Assembly (NCBI RefSeq): GCF_014651895.1
Contig: NZ_BMXT01000001.1
Coordinates: 682,001 to 746,000, forward strand
Source: Rhodanobacter panaciterrae
GTDB lineage: Bacteria > Pseudomonadota > Gammaproteobacteria > Xanthomonadales > Rhodanobacteraceae
Length of the DNA: 64,000 bases
Direction: 5' to 3'
A program made the position numbers and the translations under genes. Positions 1-8,692 of this stretch are shown here, one piece after another; the stretch's first letter is position 1, and every line of letters starts with the position of its first letter. A model generated the notes under the pieces. That model had not been told where the DNA came from. It made no database searches and saw nothing but the letters and a program-made list of their open reading frames with translations.

Positions 1-944
1 CCAAACAGTTCGCGACGCGCGAAGCGTGCGGCATCGACGGCGTCGCCGCCGGTCGTGTCGCGGATCGCCCGCCCGAGCAGGAGATAGCTGAGGTTGCTGT
101 AGCCCCAGGCCGTGCCGGGTGAGTGGGCGAGCGGCATCTTCGCGGCATAGCCGGCCATGTCCGGTTCGAGGTACAGCATGCGCGTCATCGGGCTGAGCGC
201 ACCGTCGGTTTCGTCGAACGGCAGGCCGCTGTCCATGCGCAGCAGCTGGTCGACGGTGACGGCGTGGTGCGGGTCTGTCGGCGAGCGCCACGCAGCGATC
301 GGCGCCGGCTGGTCCAGCCGCAGCTTGCCCTGATGCACCAGAATGCCGATCAGTGCGCTGGTGATCGACTTCGATATCGAATGGGCCCAGATCGGCGTGT
401 CCGGCCCGTAGCTGGGGGCGTAGCGCTCGGCGATCAGCTGGCCATCGTGCAGCACCACTACGGCCTTGGTCAGTCGCGGGTGGGCCGGATCGGGCTCGGC
501 GAAGGCGCGGTCGAGTGCGTGGCGGATCGCCGGGTCGGCCGGTTCGATCACGTTCGCCGGCCAGGTGCTGGCGATCGGCTCGGGTTCGAAGCCGGCGGCC
601 TCGGGTACGGCGCCGTCGCCCTGCACAAGCAGGCAGCCGAGCCCTTCGCGGTACACCGCCCGTGCACTGAAGTCGCCAAATACCGAGGTACGCACTTCGC
701 GCCTGGCGCGGTCGACCTCGTAGTGGATCGCCCAGCCGATGCCGCGCATCAGCGGCAGTTGTTCCTCGGTCAAGGTCCGCTGCGGGTCGAGCCGCGCCAG
801 GAACGCGCTGGTGCACAGCGAGCGGCTGACCGAGCCGGTGGCAGTGCGGAACAGATCCTTGCCGATGGTGCCGATCCAGACGACGGCGGCAAGCAGCAGG
901 ACGAGCAGGAAGACGAGAGTGATTTTCAGCAAGCGCAAGGCCAT
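1..944 (-). CDS. Serine hydrolase, beta-lactamase (class C) family, partial
   Basis: The minus-strand frame is open from an ATG at 944 to the window edge, so the C-terminus is missing. The first ~25 residues (MALRLLKITLVFLLVLLLAA) form a hydrophobic signal or anchor segment. Further on, the SxxK nucleophile motif reads S-I-S-K within WAHSISKSIT, and a YxN motif appears as GYSNLSY. Both are typical of the class C beta-lactamase / 6-aminohexanoate-dimer hydrolase / penicillin-binding-protein-like fold. The likely role is an envelope-associated esterase or amidase; the substrate cannot be told. Antibiotic hydrolysis is only one of many possibilities in this superfamily. Overlapping plus-strand frames here are shadows. 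Confidence 0.85.
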   Translation of the reverse strand, partial: MALRLLKITLVFLLVLLLAAVVWIGTIGKDLFRTATGSVSRSLCTSAFLARLDPQRTLTEEQLPLMRGIGWAIHYEVDRARREVRTSVFGDFSARAVYREGLGCLLVQGDGAVPEAAGFEPEPIASTWPANVIEPADPAIRHALDRAFAEPDPAHPRLTKAVVVLHDGQLIAERYAPSYGPDTPIWAHSISKSITSALIGILVHQGKLRLDQPAPIAAWRSPTDPHHAVTVDQLLRMDSGLPFDETDGALSPMTRMLYLEPDMAGYAAKMPLAHSPGTAWGYSNLSYLLLGRAIRDTTGGDAVDAARFARRELF

Positions 945-1116
945 GGTGATCCGCCGGGTCGAGTTGTCGTGGCGGCCAGCATGGGTGGTGCGGGGGCGGT
1001 GATCGTCCGATCCGGCGGAATCGTACGGCGCAGGAATGGCGTACGGGTGCGATCCGACCGGCTCGGACGTCAGCCCAGCACGCCATCGGCACGGGCACAA
1101 CCGTTGAACTCGGGTT

Positions 1117-1572
1117 TCAGTGTTTCGCCGGCTTGTAGCTGCCCGGCTCCGCACGTGACGGGATGGCGATGCGGTTCCAGCTGTTGATCAGGATAACCGC
1201 CATGTTGAGGTCGATCAGCTCTTCCTCGCTGAACTGGGCACGAGCCTCCTCGTAGATCTCGTCGGGTACGCCATGGATCGGGTCGAGCCGGGTCACCGCC
1301 TCGCACCAAGCCAGCGCAGCACGCTCGCGCGCACTGTAGAACGGTGCCTCGCGCCAGGCCTGCAGCACGTACAGCCGCTGCTCGGTTTCGCCGGCCGCAC
1401 GGGCATCCTTGCTGTGCATGTCGAGGCAGTAGGCGCAGCCGTTGAGCTGCGAAGCGCGCATCAGCACCAGCTCGATCAGGCTTTGTTCGATGCCCGAGTT
1501 CTTGACGTAGTCGGCCAGGGCGAGCAGCGGCTTGATGGCCTCGGGGTGTTTGTAGACATTGAAGCGGGGCAT
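1117..1572 (-). CDS. Carboxymuconolactone decarboxylase / AhpD-like protein
   Basis: A 151-residue protein with the AhpD-type CxxC-H motif (N-G-C-A-Y-C-L-D-M-H-S, residues ~45-55), followed by the all-helical CMD fold. Members act as peroxidases or disulfide reductases, or as decarboxylases when the cysteines are absent. The intact CxxC favours a redox role. An AAGGAG-type ribosome site precedes the ATG. The gene lies 37 bases behind the SigJ-like sigma factor gene on the same strand. That pairing recurs in this sigma family, and the CMD protein is probably part of the sigma factor's regulon or its redox partner. Confidence 0.9.
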   Translation of the reverse strand: MPRFNVYKHPEAIKPLLALADYVKNSGIEQSLIELVLMRASQLNGCAYCLDMHSKDARAAGETEQRLYVLQAWREAPFYSARERAALAWCEAVTRLDPIHGVPDEIYEEARAQFSEEELIDLNMAVILINSWNRIAIPSRAEPGSYKPAKH

Positions 1573-1609
1573 GGGGTTCTCCTTGCGGTTTGCGGCCGGT
1601 ACTGGCCGT

Positions 1610-2515
1610 TCAATGCAAGGACGTGGACGCCGCCGATTTCGTGACAGCCGCCAGCCGGGCGAGCTTGCCGGGGTGGCGCAAGGAGTGAATCGCGGTGATG
1701 TGCTCGCCGTCGTCGTCGATCCAGCTGGCCGAGATCAGCGTGTCGCCATGCCAGCCGAACAGAGCCGGCGTGCCATTGAGCTGGTGGATCTCGTGGCGCA
1801 CGCCGCCATGCCGAAGCTGCTGCAGCCCAATCTGCATGTACAACCGGGCCAGCCGCTCGGCGCCGTGCAGAGGATGCAGGGTGGCTCGCGCCAGGCCGCC
1901 GCCGTCGGAAACGCTCAGGGCATCTTCGGCAAACAGGGCTCGCAGCGTGGACATGTCCGGTTGCTTCAGCGCCTGCATGAAGCGCTCGAGCAGCCGCCGC
2001 TGGATGTCGATGTTCGGCATCGCCTGGCGTGGACGATCTTCGCGCAACCGCTGCTTCGCCCGATGAACGCGTTGGCGGCAGGCGTCTTCGCCGATGCCGA
2101 GCATTGCCGCCGTCTCGGCATGGCTGTAATCGAATACCTCGCGCAACAGGAAGGCGGCGCGCTCCTCGGGGCTCAGCCGTTCCAGCAACAGCAGGAAGCT
2201 CAGGGTAAGGCTTTCGGCACGTTCCAATTGCGCTTCCGGCTGTTCGGATTCGGCGATCAACGGCTCCGGCAGCCACGGGCCCGGATAGTGCGAGCGCTCG
2301 GTCTTGGCGCGGCGCAGGCGATCCAGCGACAGTCGGGTGGTCACGGTGACCAGCCACGCCTCGGCGTCGTCCAGTGCGTCGACATCCTGCGCATCCCAGC
2401 GCAACCAGGCGTCATGCAGCACGTCCTCGGCATCGGCCGGTGTGCCGAGCATGCGGTAGGCCAGTCCGAACAGGCGTGAGCGGTGCTGCTGGAACAGGGC
2501 GGTTGGCGAATCCAT
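1610..2515 (-). CDS. ECF RNA polymerase sigma factor, SigJ-like, with C-terminal SnoaL-like domain
   Basis: A 301-residue sigma factor from the ATG at 2515, preceded by GGAG. An upstream in-frame ATG at 2542 lacks such a site. Sigma region 2 lies near residues 8-75 (QQHRSRLFGLAYRMLG, DAEDVLHDAWLRW) and region 4 near 110-165 (LSPEERAAFLLREVFDYSHAETAAMLG). After these comes a ~120-residue SnoaL/NTF2-like extension (LERFMQALKQPDMSTLRALFAEDA). The extension defines the SigJ-like ECF group, in which it modulates activity instead of an anti-sigma factor. No anti-sigma gene is adjacent, which agrees. The CMD gene follows directly. The inducing signal is unknown. Confidence 0.9.
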   Translation of the reverse strand: MDSPTALFQQHRSRLFGLAYRMLGTPADAEDVLHDAWLRWDAQDVDALDDAEAWLVTVTTRLSLDRLRRAKTERSHYPGPWLPEPLIAESEQPEAQLERAESLTLSFLLLLERLSPEERAAFLLREVFDYSHAETAAMLGIGEDACRQRVHRAKQRLREDRPRQAMPNIDIQRRLLERFMQALKQPDMSTLRALFAEDALSVSDGGGLARATLHPLHGAERLARLYMQIGLQQLRHGGVRHEIHQLNGTPALFGWHGDTLISASWIDDDGEHITAIHSLRHPGKLARLAAVTKSAASTSLH

Positions 2516-2572
2516 GGCGTTCTCCGGCGAGGTACGCATCAAGGACGCACGAGGGTCACGCGTTGTGACAGT

Positions 2573-3529
2573 TCAGCGGAAGAGCGGCCATGGCGCCAGG
2601 AAGATCAGCCAGATCAGCAGCACGATGCCGGCGTACTTGCAGGCCTTGTAAAGCTTCTTGTACCGGTTCTTGAAGGCCGCTTTCCACGCATGGGTGGCAC
2701 CCTTGCGGCGCTGGCTCAATGCAAACATGCGGTTGATGAAACCAGTCTTCTCCGCCTCGCCATCTGTGTTCGGTGAAGCGGTGATTTTGCCCATGAACGC
2801 GCCGACGCGGTGATTGATCGCGTTCATCCAGCGCGTGCGCAGTGGTCGCTCGACATCGGCGAACAGGATCACCCGGGTCTGCTCGCTGGTGTTCTCGGCC
2901 CAGTGCACATAGGTCTCGTCGAACACCACGTCCTTGCCGTCACCCCATGCGTGCTCTTCACCGTCGACGAAGATGCGGCAATTCCTTGAGTTGGGCGTGA
3001 TCAGGCCCAGGTGATAGCGCAGCGAGCCGGCGAACGGGTCGCGATGCGGATTGAGTTTGCTGCCCGGCGGCAGCAGCGCGAACATCGCCGCCTTCACGCT
3101 GGGGATCGACTTCAGCAGCGCCACTGTCTGCGGGCACAGCGCCTCGGCCGAAGCCAGTGGCTCGCCGTACCACTTCAGATAAAAACGCTTCCAGCCCTGC
3201 TTGAAGAAACTGTTGAAGCTGGCGTCATTGTTCTTCGCGGCGGCGCGGATATATCCCTCGTCGAACAGGTGCGTCGCCTCGTCGCGAATGACCTTCCAGT
3301 TCGCCTGCAGCAGGTCCAGCTGCGGAAAGCCGCGGCGATCGAGGATGGGCTTGGCCGGCACCGCCGAGAACGCGTACATCAGCAGATTGTACGGCGCAAA
3401 GATCGCCGAGTGATCGACCAACTGGCGATCGAAGCGCAGCCTTACGCGGCCGCGCAGGTGTACCAGCAGCACGCACAGCACGAAGAACGCGAGCAGAGCG
3501 AGCAAGACGAGGCGAGGGGTAAAAATCAT
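2573..3529 (-). CDS. lpxO: Fe(II)/2-oxoglutarate aspartyl/asparaginyl hydroxylase family, LpxO-like lipid A hydroxylase
   Basis: A predicted inner-membrane protein of about 318 residues. An N-terminal hydrophobic helix (LVLLALLAFFVLCVLLVHL) is followed by RLRFDRQLVDHSAIFAPYN and MYAFSAVP, closely resembling the LpxO start. The dioxygenase core carries the iron ligands in NPHRDPF and the later TYVHWAENTSEQTRVIL with its 2-oxoglutarate-binding Arg. LpxO hydroxylates the secondary acyl chain of lipid A. A second hydrophobic helix (AGIVLLIWLIFLAPW) closes the protein. The start is uncertain: in-frame ATGs at 3547 and 3529 both lack a clear ribosome site, and 3529 fits the family N-terminus better. 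The gene follows the methyltransferase on the same strand. Confidence 0.8.
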   Translation of the reverse strand: MIFTPRLVLLALLAFFVLCVLLVHLRGRVRLRFDRQLVDHSAIFAPYNLLMYAFSAVPAKPILDRRGFPQLDLLQANWKVIRDEATHLFDEGYIRAAAKNNDASFNSFFKQGWKRFYLKWYGEPLASAEALCPQTVALLKSIPSVKAAMFALLPPGSKLNPHRDPFAGSLRYHLGLITPNSRNCRIFVDGEEHAWGDGKDVVFDETYVHWAENTSEQTRVILFADVERPLRTRWMNAINHRVGAFMGKITASPNTDGEAEKTGFINRMFALSQRRKGATHAWKAAFKNRYKKLYKACKYAGIVLLIWLIFLAPWPLFR

Positions 3530-3570
3530 GTCGACGAATACAGCCATGCCAGAGTGGTCAGGCGGCCATT

Positions 3571-4692
3571 CTACTCGCTTGCGGATGGGCGCCATCCACG
3601 AGCTGGCACAGTCTTCGCACGTTGCTGCTCGGTCAGGGCCACATGCTGCTCGGCACTGATCGGTTCATGCACCGGTGACTGCGTGACACCGCCCTTGTGG
3701 CGCAACGCTGCGATCATGTTGGCGGCAGGGTAGCGGCCTGCCGACAACGCTGCTACATCAATCGCATGGATACGATCGATCAGTGCTTGATCGTCCGCCT
3801 GCATCGGATCGAAATTGAAACCGACTCGTCGCTCGATGAAGGGCACGATGGCAGCGCCAAAACTGAAGAAAAGTTCGAAATCGAACTCAGCCAGCAGACA
3901 ACCGACGATATCCTGTGCACGCACTCCCTCGTTGGAATAGGCGGCGTGGTTGATCGGTCGATAGCGCGTCTGTATCGCGTTGAAGTGACGATCATGCCGT
4001 TTGGCCGTGGGCAGCTCGGCCCAGATCAGCTGTACTTCGGCCTCCACGTCGGGCCACAACAGGTGGCCGTTCCGACCGATGATGTCCGAGCTGAGCAGCG
4101 TGCCCCGTGGCGCCAGTGAGTCGCGCAAGGAACGACAGAATGTTTCCAGTGCAGTGACGTGATGGAAAAATTGGTTGACGATGATGACATCTTGCGGCGG
4201 CAGCTCGAAAGGCAAATTGCAGTCGCGTGCATCGAATGTCATCAAGGCGCTGACCTGACGGGCCTGTGCTGTGATGGCTGCGCGACGCATCAGAGCCGGG
4301 TTGAAATCGATACAGATGATGTGTGCCTGCACTCCCGCAGCCTTAAGTTGTTCGGCCAGAGCCACCTCCATATTGCAGGCGCCGGCACCAACGCTCAGTA
4401 CGCGTACGGGCGTGTCGCCATTCGACGCATTTCGCAGGATACGATTGAAGAAGAACGCTTCCGGCGAGTCAATGCCCAAGCGATGCGCGTCAGGCGCTAG
4501 AAAACGGCTCGACCAGTAGCCAAAGATCGGTGGCAGTGTCTCGCCCTGATATTGCGGGGTCATGTTGAACGCGGCGCGTTCTGCTAATGCGCGCAGTCTG
4601 CGGCTGGCTGCGGCCGGCAGCACCTTGGTAAGTGCGGCAATGATCTGTTTAGCGATAAGGCGATGGCGGTAGGCAAAGGTGTTCAGAGACAT
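3571..4692 (-). CDS. Class I SAM-dependent methyltransferase of unknown substrate
   Basis: A 373-residue protein. The SAM-binding glycine motif is VRVLSVGAGACNMEVAL, the acidic strand-2 end is IICIDFNPALM, and the later motif is DVIIVNQFFHHV. Together these indicate a Rossmann-fold methyltransferase. An N-terminal ~100-residue helical extension and a long C-terminal tail surround this core. The coding sequence is visibly less GC-rich than its neighbours (runs such as gatgatgacatcttg), which may indicate acquisition. It sits just upstream of the LpxO-like gene with a short gap and may be co-transcribed, but a link to lipid A is only inference. Small-molecule or peptide substrates are equally possible. 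Confidence 0.8.
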   Translation of the reverse strand: MSLNTFAYRHRLIAKQIIAALTKVLPAAASRRLRALAERAAFNMTPQYQGETLPPIFGYWSSRFLAPDAHRLGIDSPEAFFFNRILRNASNGDTPVRVLSVGAGACNMEVALAEQLKAAGVQAHIICIDFNPALMRRAAITAQARQVSALMTFDARDCNLPFELPPQDVIIVNQFFHHVTALETFCRSLRDSLAPRGTLLSSDIIGRNGHLLWPDVEAEVQLIWAELPTAKRHDRHFNAIQTRYRPINHAAYSNEGVRAQDIVGCLLAEFDFELFFSFGAAIVPFIERRVGFNFDPMQADDQALIDRIHAIDVAALSAGRYPAANMIAALRHKGGVTQSPVHEPISAEQHVALTEQQRAKTVPARGWRPSASE

Positions 4693-4808
4693 GGAGCAGA
4701 CTTTATCTGATCACGGCCTGAGGCAGCATGAATCATGCAGTGGATCGAGTCGGTCAGTGCCTCGGTATGTATGCACGTAATGGTTTCGGGCGGGTCTGGA
4801 CCCCTGCG

Positions 4809-4836
4809 CCACTGCCGGCATCGGAGCCGGCAGTGG
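4809..4836 (-). terminator. Perfect 11-bp stem-loop downstream of the PIN-PhoH gene
   Basis: CCACTGCCGGC and GCCGGCAGTGG form an uninterrupted 11-bp stem with a 6-base loop. It lies between the 3' end of the PhoH-family gene (4865) and the start of the methyltransferase. There is no U-tract on either side, so it may be a transcript-stabilising hairpin or Rho-assisted end rather than a classical intrinsic terminator. Confidence 0.55.
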
Positions 4837-4864
4837 ATGCTGTATGCGTCGCATGCAGTCGGAC

Positions 4865-6247
4865 TTAAAGCGCCTCTGCCGCGAAATCCGCCAGCCGCGA
4901 ACGTTCGCCTCGTCGCAGTGTGATGTGCGCCGAATGCTCCCAGTTCTTGAAGCGATCGACCGCGTAGGTGAGACCGGAGGTGGTTTCGGTGAGGTAGGGC
5001 GTGTCGATCTGTTCGACGTTGCCGAGGCAGACGATCTTGGTGCCGGGGCCGGCACGGGTGATCAGGGTCTTCATCTGCTTCGGGGTGAGGTTCTGCGCCT
5101 CGTCGATGATCAGGTAACGCGACAGGAAGGTGCGTCCACGCATGAAGTTGAGCGAACGGATCTTGATGCGCGAGGCGAGCAGGTCGTTGGTCGCCTGACG
5201 TCCCCAGCTGCCGCCGTCCTCGGGATTGGCGAGCACCTCGAGGTTGTCGGTCAGCGCGCCCATCCATGGCGTCATCTTCTCTTCCTCGGTGCCGGGCAGG
5301 AAGCCGATGTCCTCACCCACCGAGACGGTGGCGCGGGTCATGATGATCTCGCGGTAGCGCTGCTGGTCCATCACCTGCGCCAGGCCGGCGGCGAGGGCCA
5401 GCAGGGTCTTGCCGGTGCCGGCGTTGCCAAGCAGGGTGACGAAATCGACGTCCGGGTCCATCAACGCGTTGAGCGCGAAGTTCTGCTCGCGGTTGCGCGC
5501 ACCGATGCCCCATACGTGGTGGTTGGCATGCGAATGGTCGTCCAGCAGCACCAGCGTGGCGGTGGTGTCGTCGATGTGCAGCACGCGCAGTTCGATCTCG
5601 TTTTCGCCGGGCAGGAACAGGCACTCGTTCGGATACCAGGCGTCTTCCTCGCGTCGATCCACCTTGTAGAACGTGCGCCCGCGCTCGGTCCATGACTGCA
5701 CTTCCGGATGCTTATCCCAGAAGTCCTCGGACAGTTCGGTCGAGCCGGTGTAGAGCAGAGAGAAATCGTCGAGCGCGCGATCGTTCTCGTAATCCTCGGC
5801 GACGATGCCGTTGATGCTGGCCTTGATCCGCAGGTTGATGTCTTTGGTGACCAGGATTACCGCGCGGTCGGGATTCTGGTCGCGCAACTCGATTACCGCG
5901 GACAGGATCTGGTTGTCGGCTTTGGTGTGGCCATTGCTGCTGGTGCGGTGCTGGAAATACAACCGTCCGACGGAGCCGCCGCGCTTGAGCTTGATGCCTT
6001 GCGGGTTGCTCAGCTCCAGTCCTTCGCCAAGGTCGTGCTGCTTGCCCAGCTCGACCAGCTCGTTGAGAAAGCGGCTGACCTGGCGGCCGTTGCGCGAAAC
6101 TTCCGAGGCGCCCTTCTTTTTTTCGTCCAGTTCCTCCAGCACGGTCATCGGGATGAAGACGTCGTGTTCCTCGAAGCGGAACAGCGAGGTCGGGTCATGC
6201 AGCAGGACGTTGGTGTCGAGAGCGTAGATGCGCTTGCTTCCGGTCAT
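4865..6247 (-). CDS. PIN domain - PhoH-family ATPase (PhoH2/YlaK type)
   Basis: A 460-residue cytoplasmic protein. The N-terminal PIN ribonuclease fold (IYALDTNVLLHDP, then VTKDINLRIKA) occupies about residues 1-150. The PhoH ATPase domain follows, with Walker A GNAGTGKT, Walker B LIIDEAQN and a TRATVSVGEDIGFLPG segment. This arrangement is the PhoH2 class, proposed to couple RNA unwinding to cleavage. The start at 6247 was chosen because a GAGGA site lies nine bases upstream and the family begins here. An upstream ATG at 6346 adds a low-quality extension. It is the third gene of gcvR-bcp-phoH on the minus strand. Confidence 0.92.
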   Translation of the reverse strand: MTGSKRIYALDTNVLLHDPTSLFRFEEHDVFIPMTVLEELDEKKKGASEVSRNGRQVSRFLNELVELGKQHDLGEGLELSNPQGIKLKRGGSVGRLYFQHRTSSNGHTKADNQILSAVIELRDQNPDRAVILVTKDINLRIKASINGIVAEDYENDRALDDFSLLYTGSTELSEDFWDKHPEVQSWTERGRTFYKVDRREEDAWYPNECLFLPGENEIELRVLHIDDTTATLVLLDDHSHANHHVWGIGARNREQNFALNALMDPDVDFVTLLGNAGTGKTLLALAAGLAQVMDQQRYREIIMTRATVSVGEDIGFLPGTEEEKMTPWMGALTDNLEVLANPEDGGSWGRQATNDLLASRIKIRSLNFMRGRTFLSRYLIIDEAQNLTPKQMKTLITRAGPGTKIVCLGNVEQIDTPYLTETTSGLTYAVDRFKNWEHSAHITLRRGERSRLADFAAEAL

Positions 6248-6380
6248 GCGGAAGTGTCCTCGCTGGTGGGTGGATGAAAGAACCGCGGCGTACGGCGATC
6301 CGCGGGGAGGTGATGTCGGTGCGGATCGTCGGCAGGATGTCGGCAAGCGGCGCCGGTAAAAAGCATGACGGCCGGGATGG

Positions 6381-6842
6381 TCACTTGGCGGGGATGCTGT
6401 CGAGCACGGTCTGGGCGTGGCCAGGTACTTTCACGCCGCGCCACTCATGGACCAGTTTCCCGTCGGGGTCGATCAGGAAGGTGCTGCGCACGATGCCCAA
6501 GTGACGTTTTCCGTACAGCACCTTCTCGTGGATCACGTCGAATGCCTGGCACCAGGTCTCATCGGGATCGGAAACCAGTGGAAACGACAGTTCCTGCTTG
6601 GTGGCGAAATTGGCATGCGATTTTACGGAGTCGCGTGACACGCCGATGACTTGCGCGTTGCGTTGGCGGAATGCCGGATACAGGTCGCGAAAATCCTTCG
6701 CCTCGTTGGTGCAGCCGGGTGTGCTGTCCTTGGGGTAGAAATACACCACCACCCATTGCCCCTTCAGGGTGGCCAGCTTCAGCGTGCTGCCATCGCCGAT
6801 GACGCCATTGAGTGCGAGGACTTTCTTGCCGACTTCGGGCAT
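6381..6842 (-). CDS. bcp: Thioredoxin-dependent peroxiredoxin Bcp/PrxQ
   Basis: A 153-residue peroxiredoxin reducing hydroperoxides in the cytoplasm. The peroxidatic cysteine is C44 in STPGCTNEAKDF. The E. coli-type resolving cysteine five residues later is absent (TNEAK instead). A second cysteine, C98 in DETWCQAF, is the only other candidate for resolution. The protein is therefore either an atypical 2-Cys PrxQ or a 1-Cys form. The ATG at 6842 follows a GGAG site; an upstream extension to 6959 has no support. It lies between gcvR and the PhoH gene, as is common in xanthomonads. Confidence 0.93.
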   Translation of the reverse strand: MPEVGKKVLALNGVIGDGSTLKLATLKGQWVVVYFYPKDSTPGCTNEAKDFRDLYPAFRQRNAQVIGVSRDSVKSHANFATKQELSFPLVSDPDETWCQAFDVIHEKVLYGKRHLGIVRSTFLIDPDGKLVHEWRGVKVPGHAQTVLDSIPAK

Positions 6843-7061
6843 GACTACTCCTGCACAGCGAGTGGCCGCTGCGCATGCATGTGGAAAGAGGGATTCAGGG
6901 ACCGGCTGACGGCAAGCATTGCGGGTGGTACGCAGAAAGCGATCGGATTGGATCGACACACTGACGGCAATGCAGCGTTCCTCGGTAGTCCTGGGAGCAA
7001 GACTAGCGCGTGCAGACCCGCCGATAACAGCCCTTGTCAGATGCGCCGGTTCGCGCGATGC

Positions 7062-7658
7062 TCAGAACTTCACCGGATCCATGATCGCATCCAGATTCAG
7101 GCCGTCGCACAGCTCGAGAAAATCGTCGCGCAGCGCGGCAATATGGATCTCCGCCGGAACGCCGATGGTGAACTGGGCCTGGAACATCTCCGCGCCGGTC
7201 TGCATCGCCTGATAACGGGTGGAATTAAGCTGCTCCACACTGATCTCGTGCTGCGTGAAGAACTCCACGATCCGCGCCACGATGCCCGGCCGGTCGGCCG
7301 CCACCACTTCCACCAGGTACGGCAGCAGGTGCGAGCTGTTTTCGCGCGGGCCGGTGCGGTAGTGCACCAGTCGCAGGCTCTCGTCACGGGCCAGTTTGGT
7401 CAGTGCGGTTTCCAGCTTGGCCAACGCGTCCCACGCGCCACTGGCCAGCAGCATCAGCGAGATTTCTGTGCCGATGGTCGACACGCGTGATTCGGAGAGG
7501 TTGCAGCCGGCGTCGGCAATACGCTTGGCCAGTGCCAGCAGCGGCGACTTGCTCGATGGCGTGAGTGCCTGGATCAGCAACTGATTGTCGTTGCCTGCAC
7601 GTGCAGCCGCGGGAGAAGAGGCGGAAGTGGGTTTCAAAGGTTCTACCTGTGGCGGCAT
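7062..7658 (-). CDS. gcvR: Glycine cleavage system regulator GcvR (two ACT domains)
   Basis: A 198-residue protein with two ACT-type ligand-binding domains, at about 25-105 (NQLLIQALTPSSKSPLLALA) and 113-190 (YLVEVVAADRPGIVARIVEF). GcvR antagonises the LysR-type activator GcvA of the glycine cleavage operon by protein-protein contact; it binds no DNA itself. It is divergent from dapA across about 100 bases and leads the minus-strand gcvR-bcp-phoH set. The start codon lacks a strong ribosome site, so a slightly shorter form is possible. Confidence 0.88.
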   Translation of the reverse strand: MPPQVEPLKPTSASSPAAARAGNDNQLLIQALTPSSKSPLLALAKRIADAGCNLSESRVSTIGTEISLMLLASGAWDALAKLETALTKLARDESLRLVHYRTGPRENSSHLLPYLVEVVAADRPGIVARIVEFFTQHEISVEQLNSTRYQAMQTGAEMFQAQFTIGVPAEIHIAALRDDFLELCDGLNLDAIMDPVKF

Positions 7659-7762
7659 GCCGCGTGCTGCGGAAACGACGAGATTACTCCGATCGAGCTT
7701 ACTTGCCCGTATCTCAAGGCGGCAAGTAACATGCAGGGCTTGATCTGGAGCGGAATCGAGTC

Positions 7763-8659
7763 TTGAACATTCGCGGAAGCATCTGCGCGCTGGTCACCCC
7801 GTTTGCAGCCGATGGGGGGCTCGACCTGTCGGCGTTCGGCCGCCTGCTTGACCATCAGTTGGCCGGCGGTACGCAGGCGCTGGTGGTGGCTGGTTCCACC
7901 GGCGAAGCACACATGCTGGAGCACGACGAGTTCGATCGGCTATTGGCATTTGCGGTCGAACACGTGGCCGGTCGCGTGCCGGTGATCGCCGGTACCGGTG
8001 AAGCCGGTACCGCCAAGACCGTTGCCTTGACCCGTCGCGCCAAGGCGCTGGGAGCTGATGCCGCACTAGTGGTGACGCCGTATTACGTGCGTCCGACCCA
8101 GGAAGGCTTGCGCCGCCATTTTCTTGAAGTGGCCGAGCACGGTGGCCTGCCGGTCGTGCTGTACAACGTGCCTACCCGAACGGGTTGCGACCTGCTGCCG
8201 GAGACGGTGGCCGGGTTGCGCGAGCATCCGGCGATCATCGGCCTCAAGGAGGCGCGTGGCGATCGCGAGCGGATTTCGGCGCTGGCGGAACTTGTGCGCG
8301 CGGATTTCGTCTATCTGTCCGGCGACGATGGCAGCGCCGGTGTGGCGATGCTGGCCGGTGCGGCCGGTACCATCTCGGTGGTGGCCAATCTGGTGCCGCA
8401 GGCATTTCGTGCGTTGTGTGACGCGGCTACCGGTGGCGATCAAGTCGCTACCGAGCGGTGTCATGCGGCGCTCGATCCGTTGGTGCAGGCGCTGAACTGT
8501 GCGCCAAACCCGATCGCGGTCAAGGCTGGTCTGCCCGTTCTGGGGCTGGGTCTGGCGCTGCCGAGGTTGCCGCTGGTGGAACTGAACGACGGTCCGGATC
8601 GCGCCCGATTGCACCAAGCGCTGTCCAGTCTGGCATCCTTGGCGACTGCGGCCGGTTGA
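7763..8659 (+). CDS. dapA: 4-hydroxy-tetrahydrodipicolinate synthase
   Basis: A 298-residue TIM-barrel aldolase condensing pyruvate with aspartate semialdehyde, the first committed step to diaminopimelate and lysine. The Schiff-base lysine is in IIGLKEARGD (K162) and the proton-relay tyrosine in VVLYNVPTRTG (Y134). Both are offset by one from the E. coli numbering. The start is a TTG in GAGTCTTGAACATTCG; no ATG fits the conserved N-terminus MNIRGSICALVTPF. A BamC-like lipoprotein follows, matching the dapA-bamC (nlpB/dapX) order known in gammaproteobacteria. Confidence 0.95.
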   Translation: MNIRGSICALVTPFAADGGLDLSAFGRLLDHQLAGGTQALVVAGSTGEAHMLEHDEFDRLLAFAVEHVAGRVPVIAGTGEAGTAKTVALTRRAKALGADAALVVTPYYVRPTQEGLRRHFLEVAEHGGLPVVLYNVPTRTGCDLLPETVAGLREHPAIIGLKEARGDRERISALAELVRADFVYLSGDDGSAGVAMLAGAAGTISVVANLVPQAFRALCDAATGGDQVATERCHAALDPLVQALNCAPNPIAVKAGLPVLGLGLALPRLPLVELNDGPDRARLHQALSSLASLATAAG

Positions 8660-8692
8660 CGGTTGCCTGACTTACTCACGGAATCTGACTAC

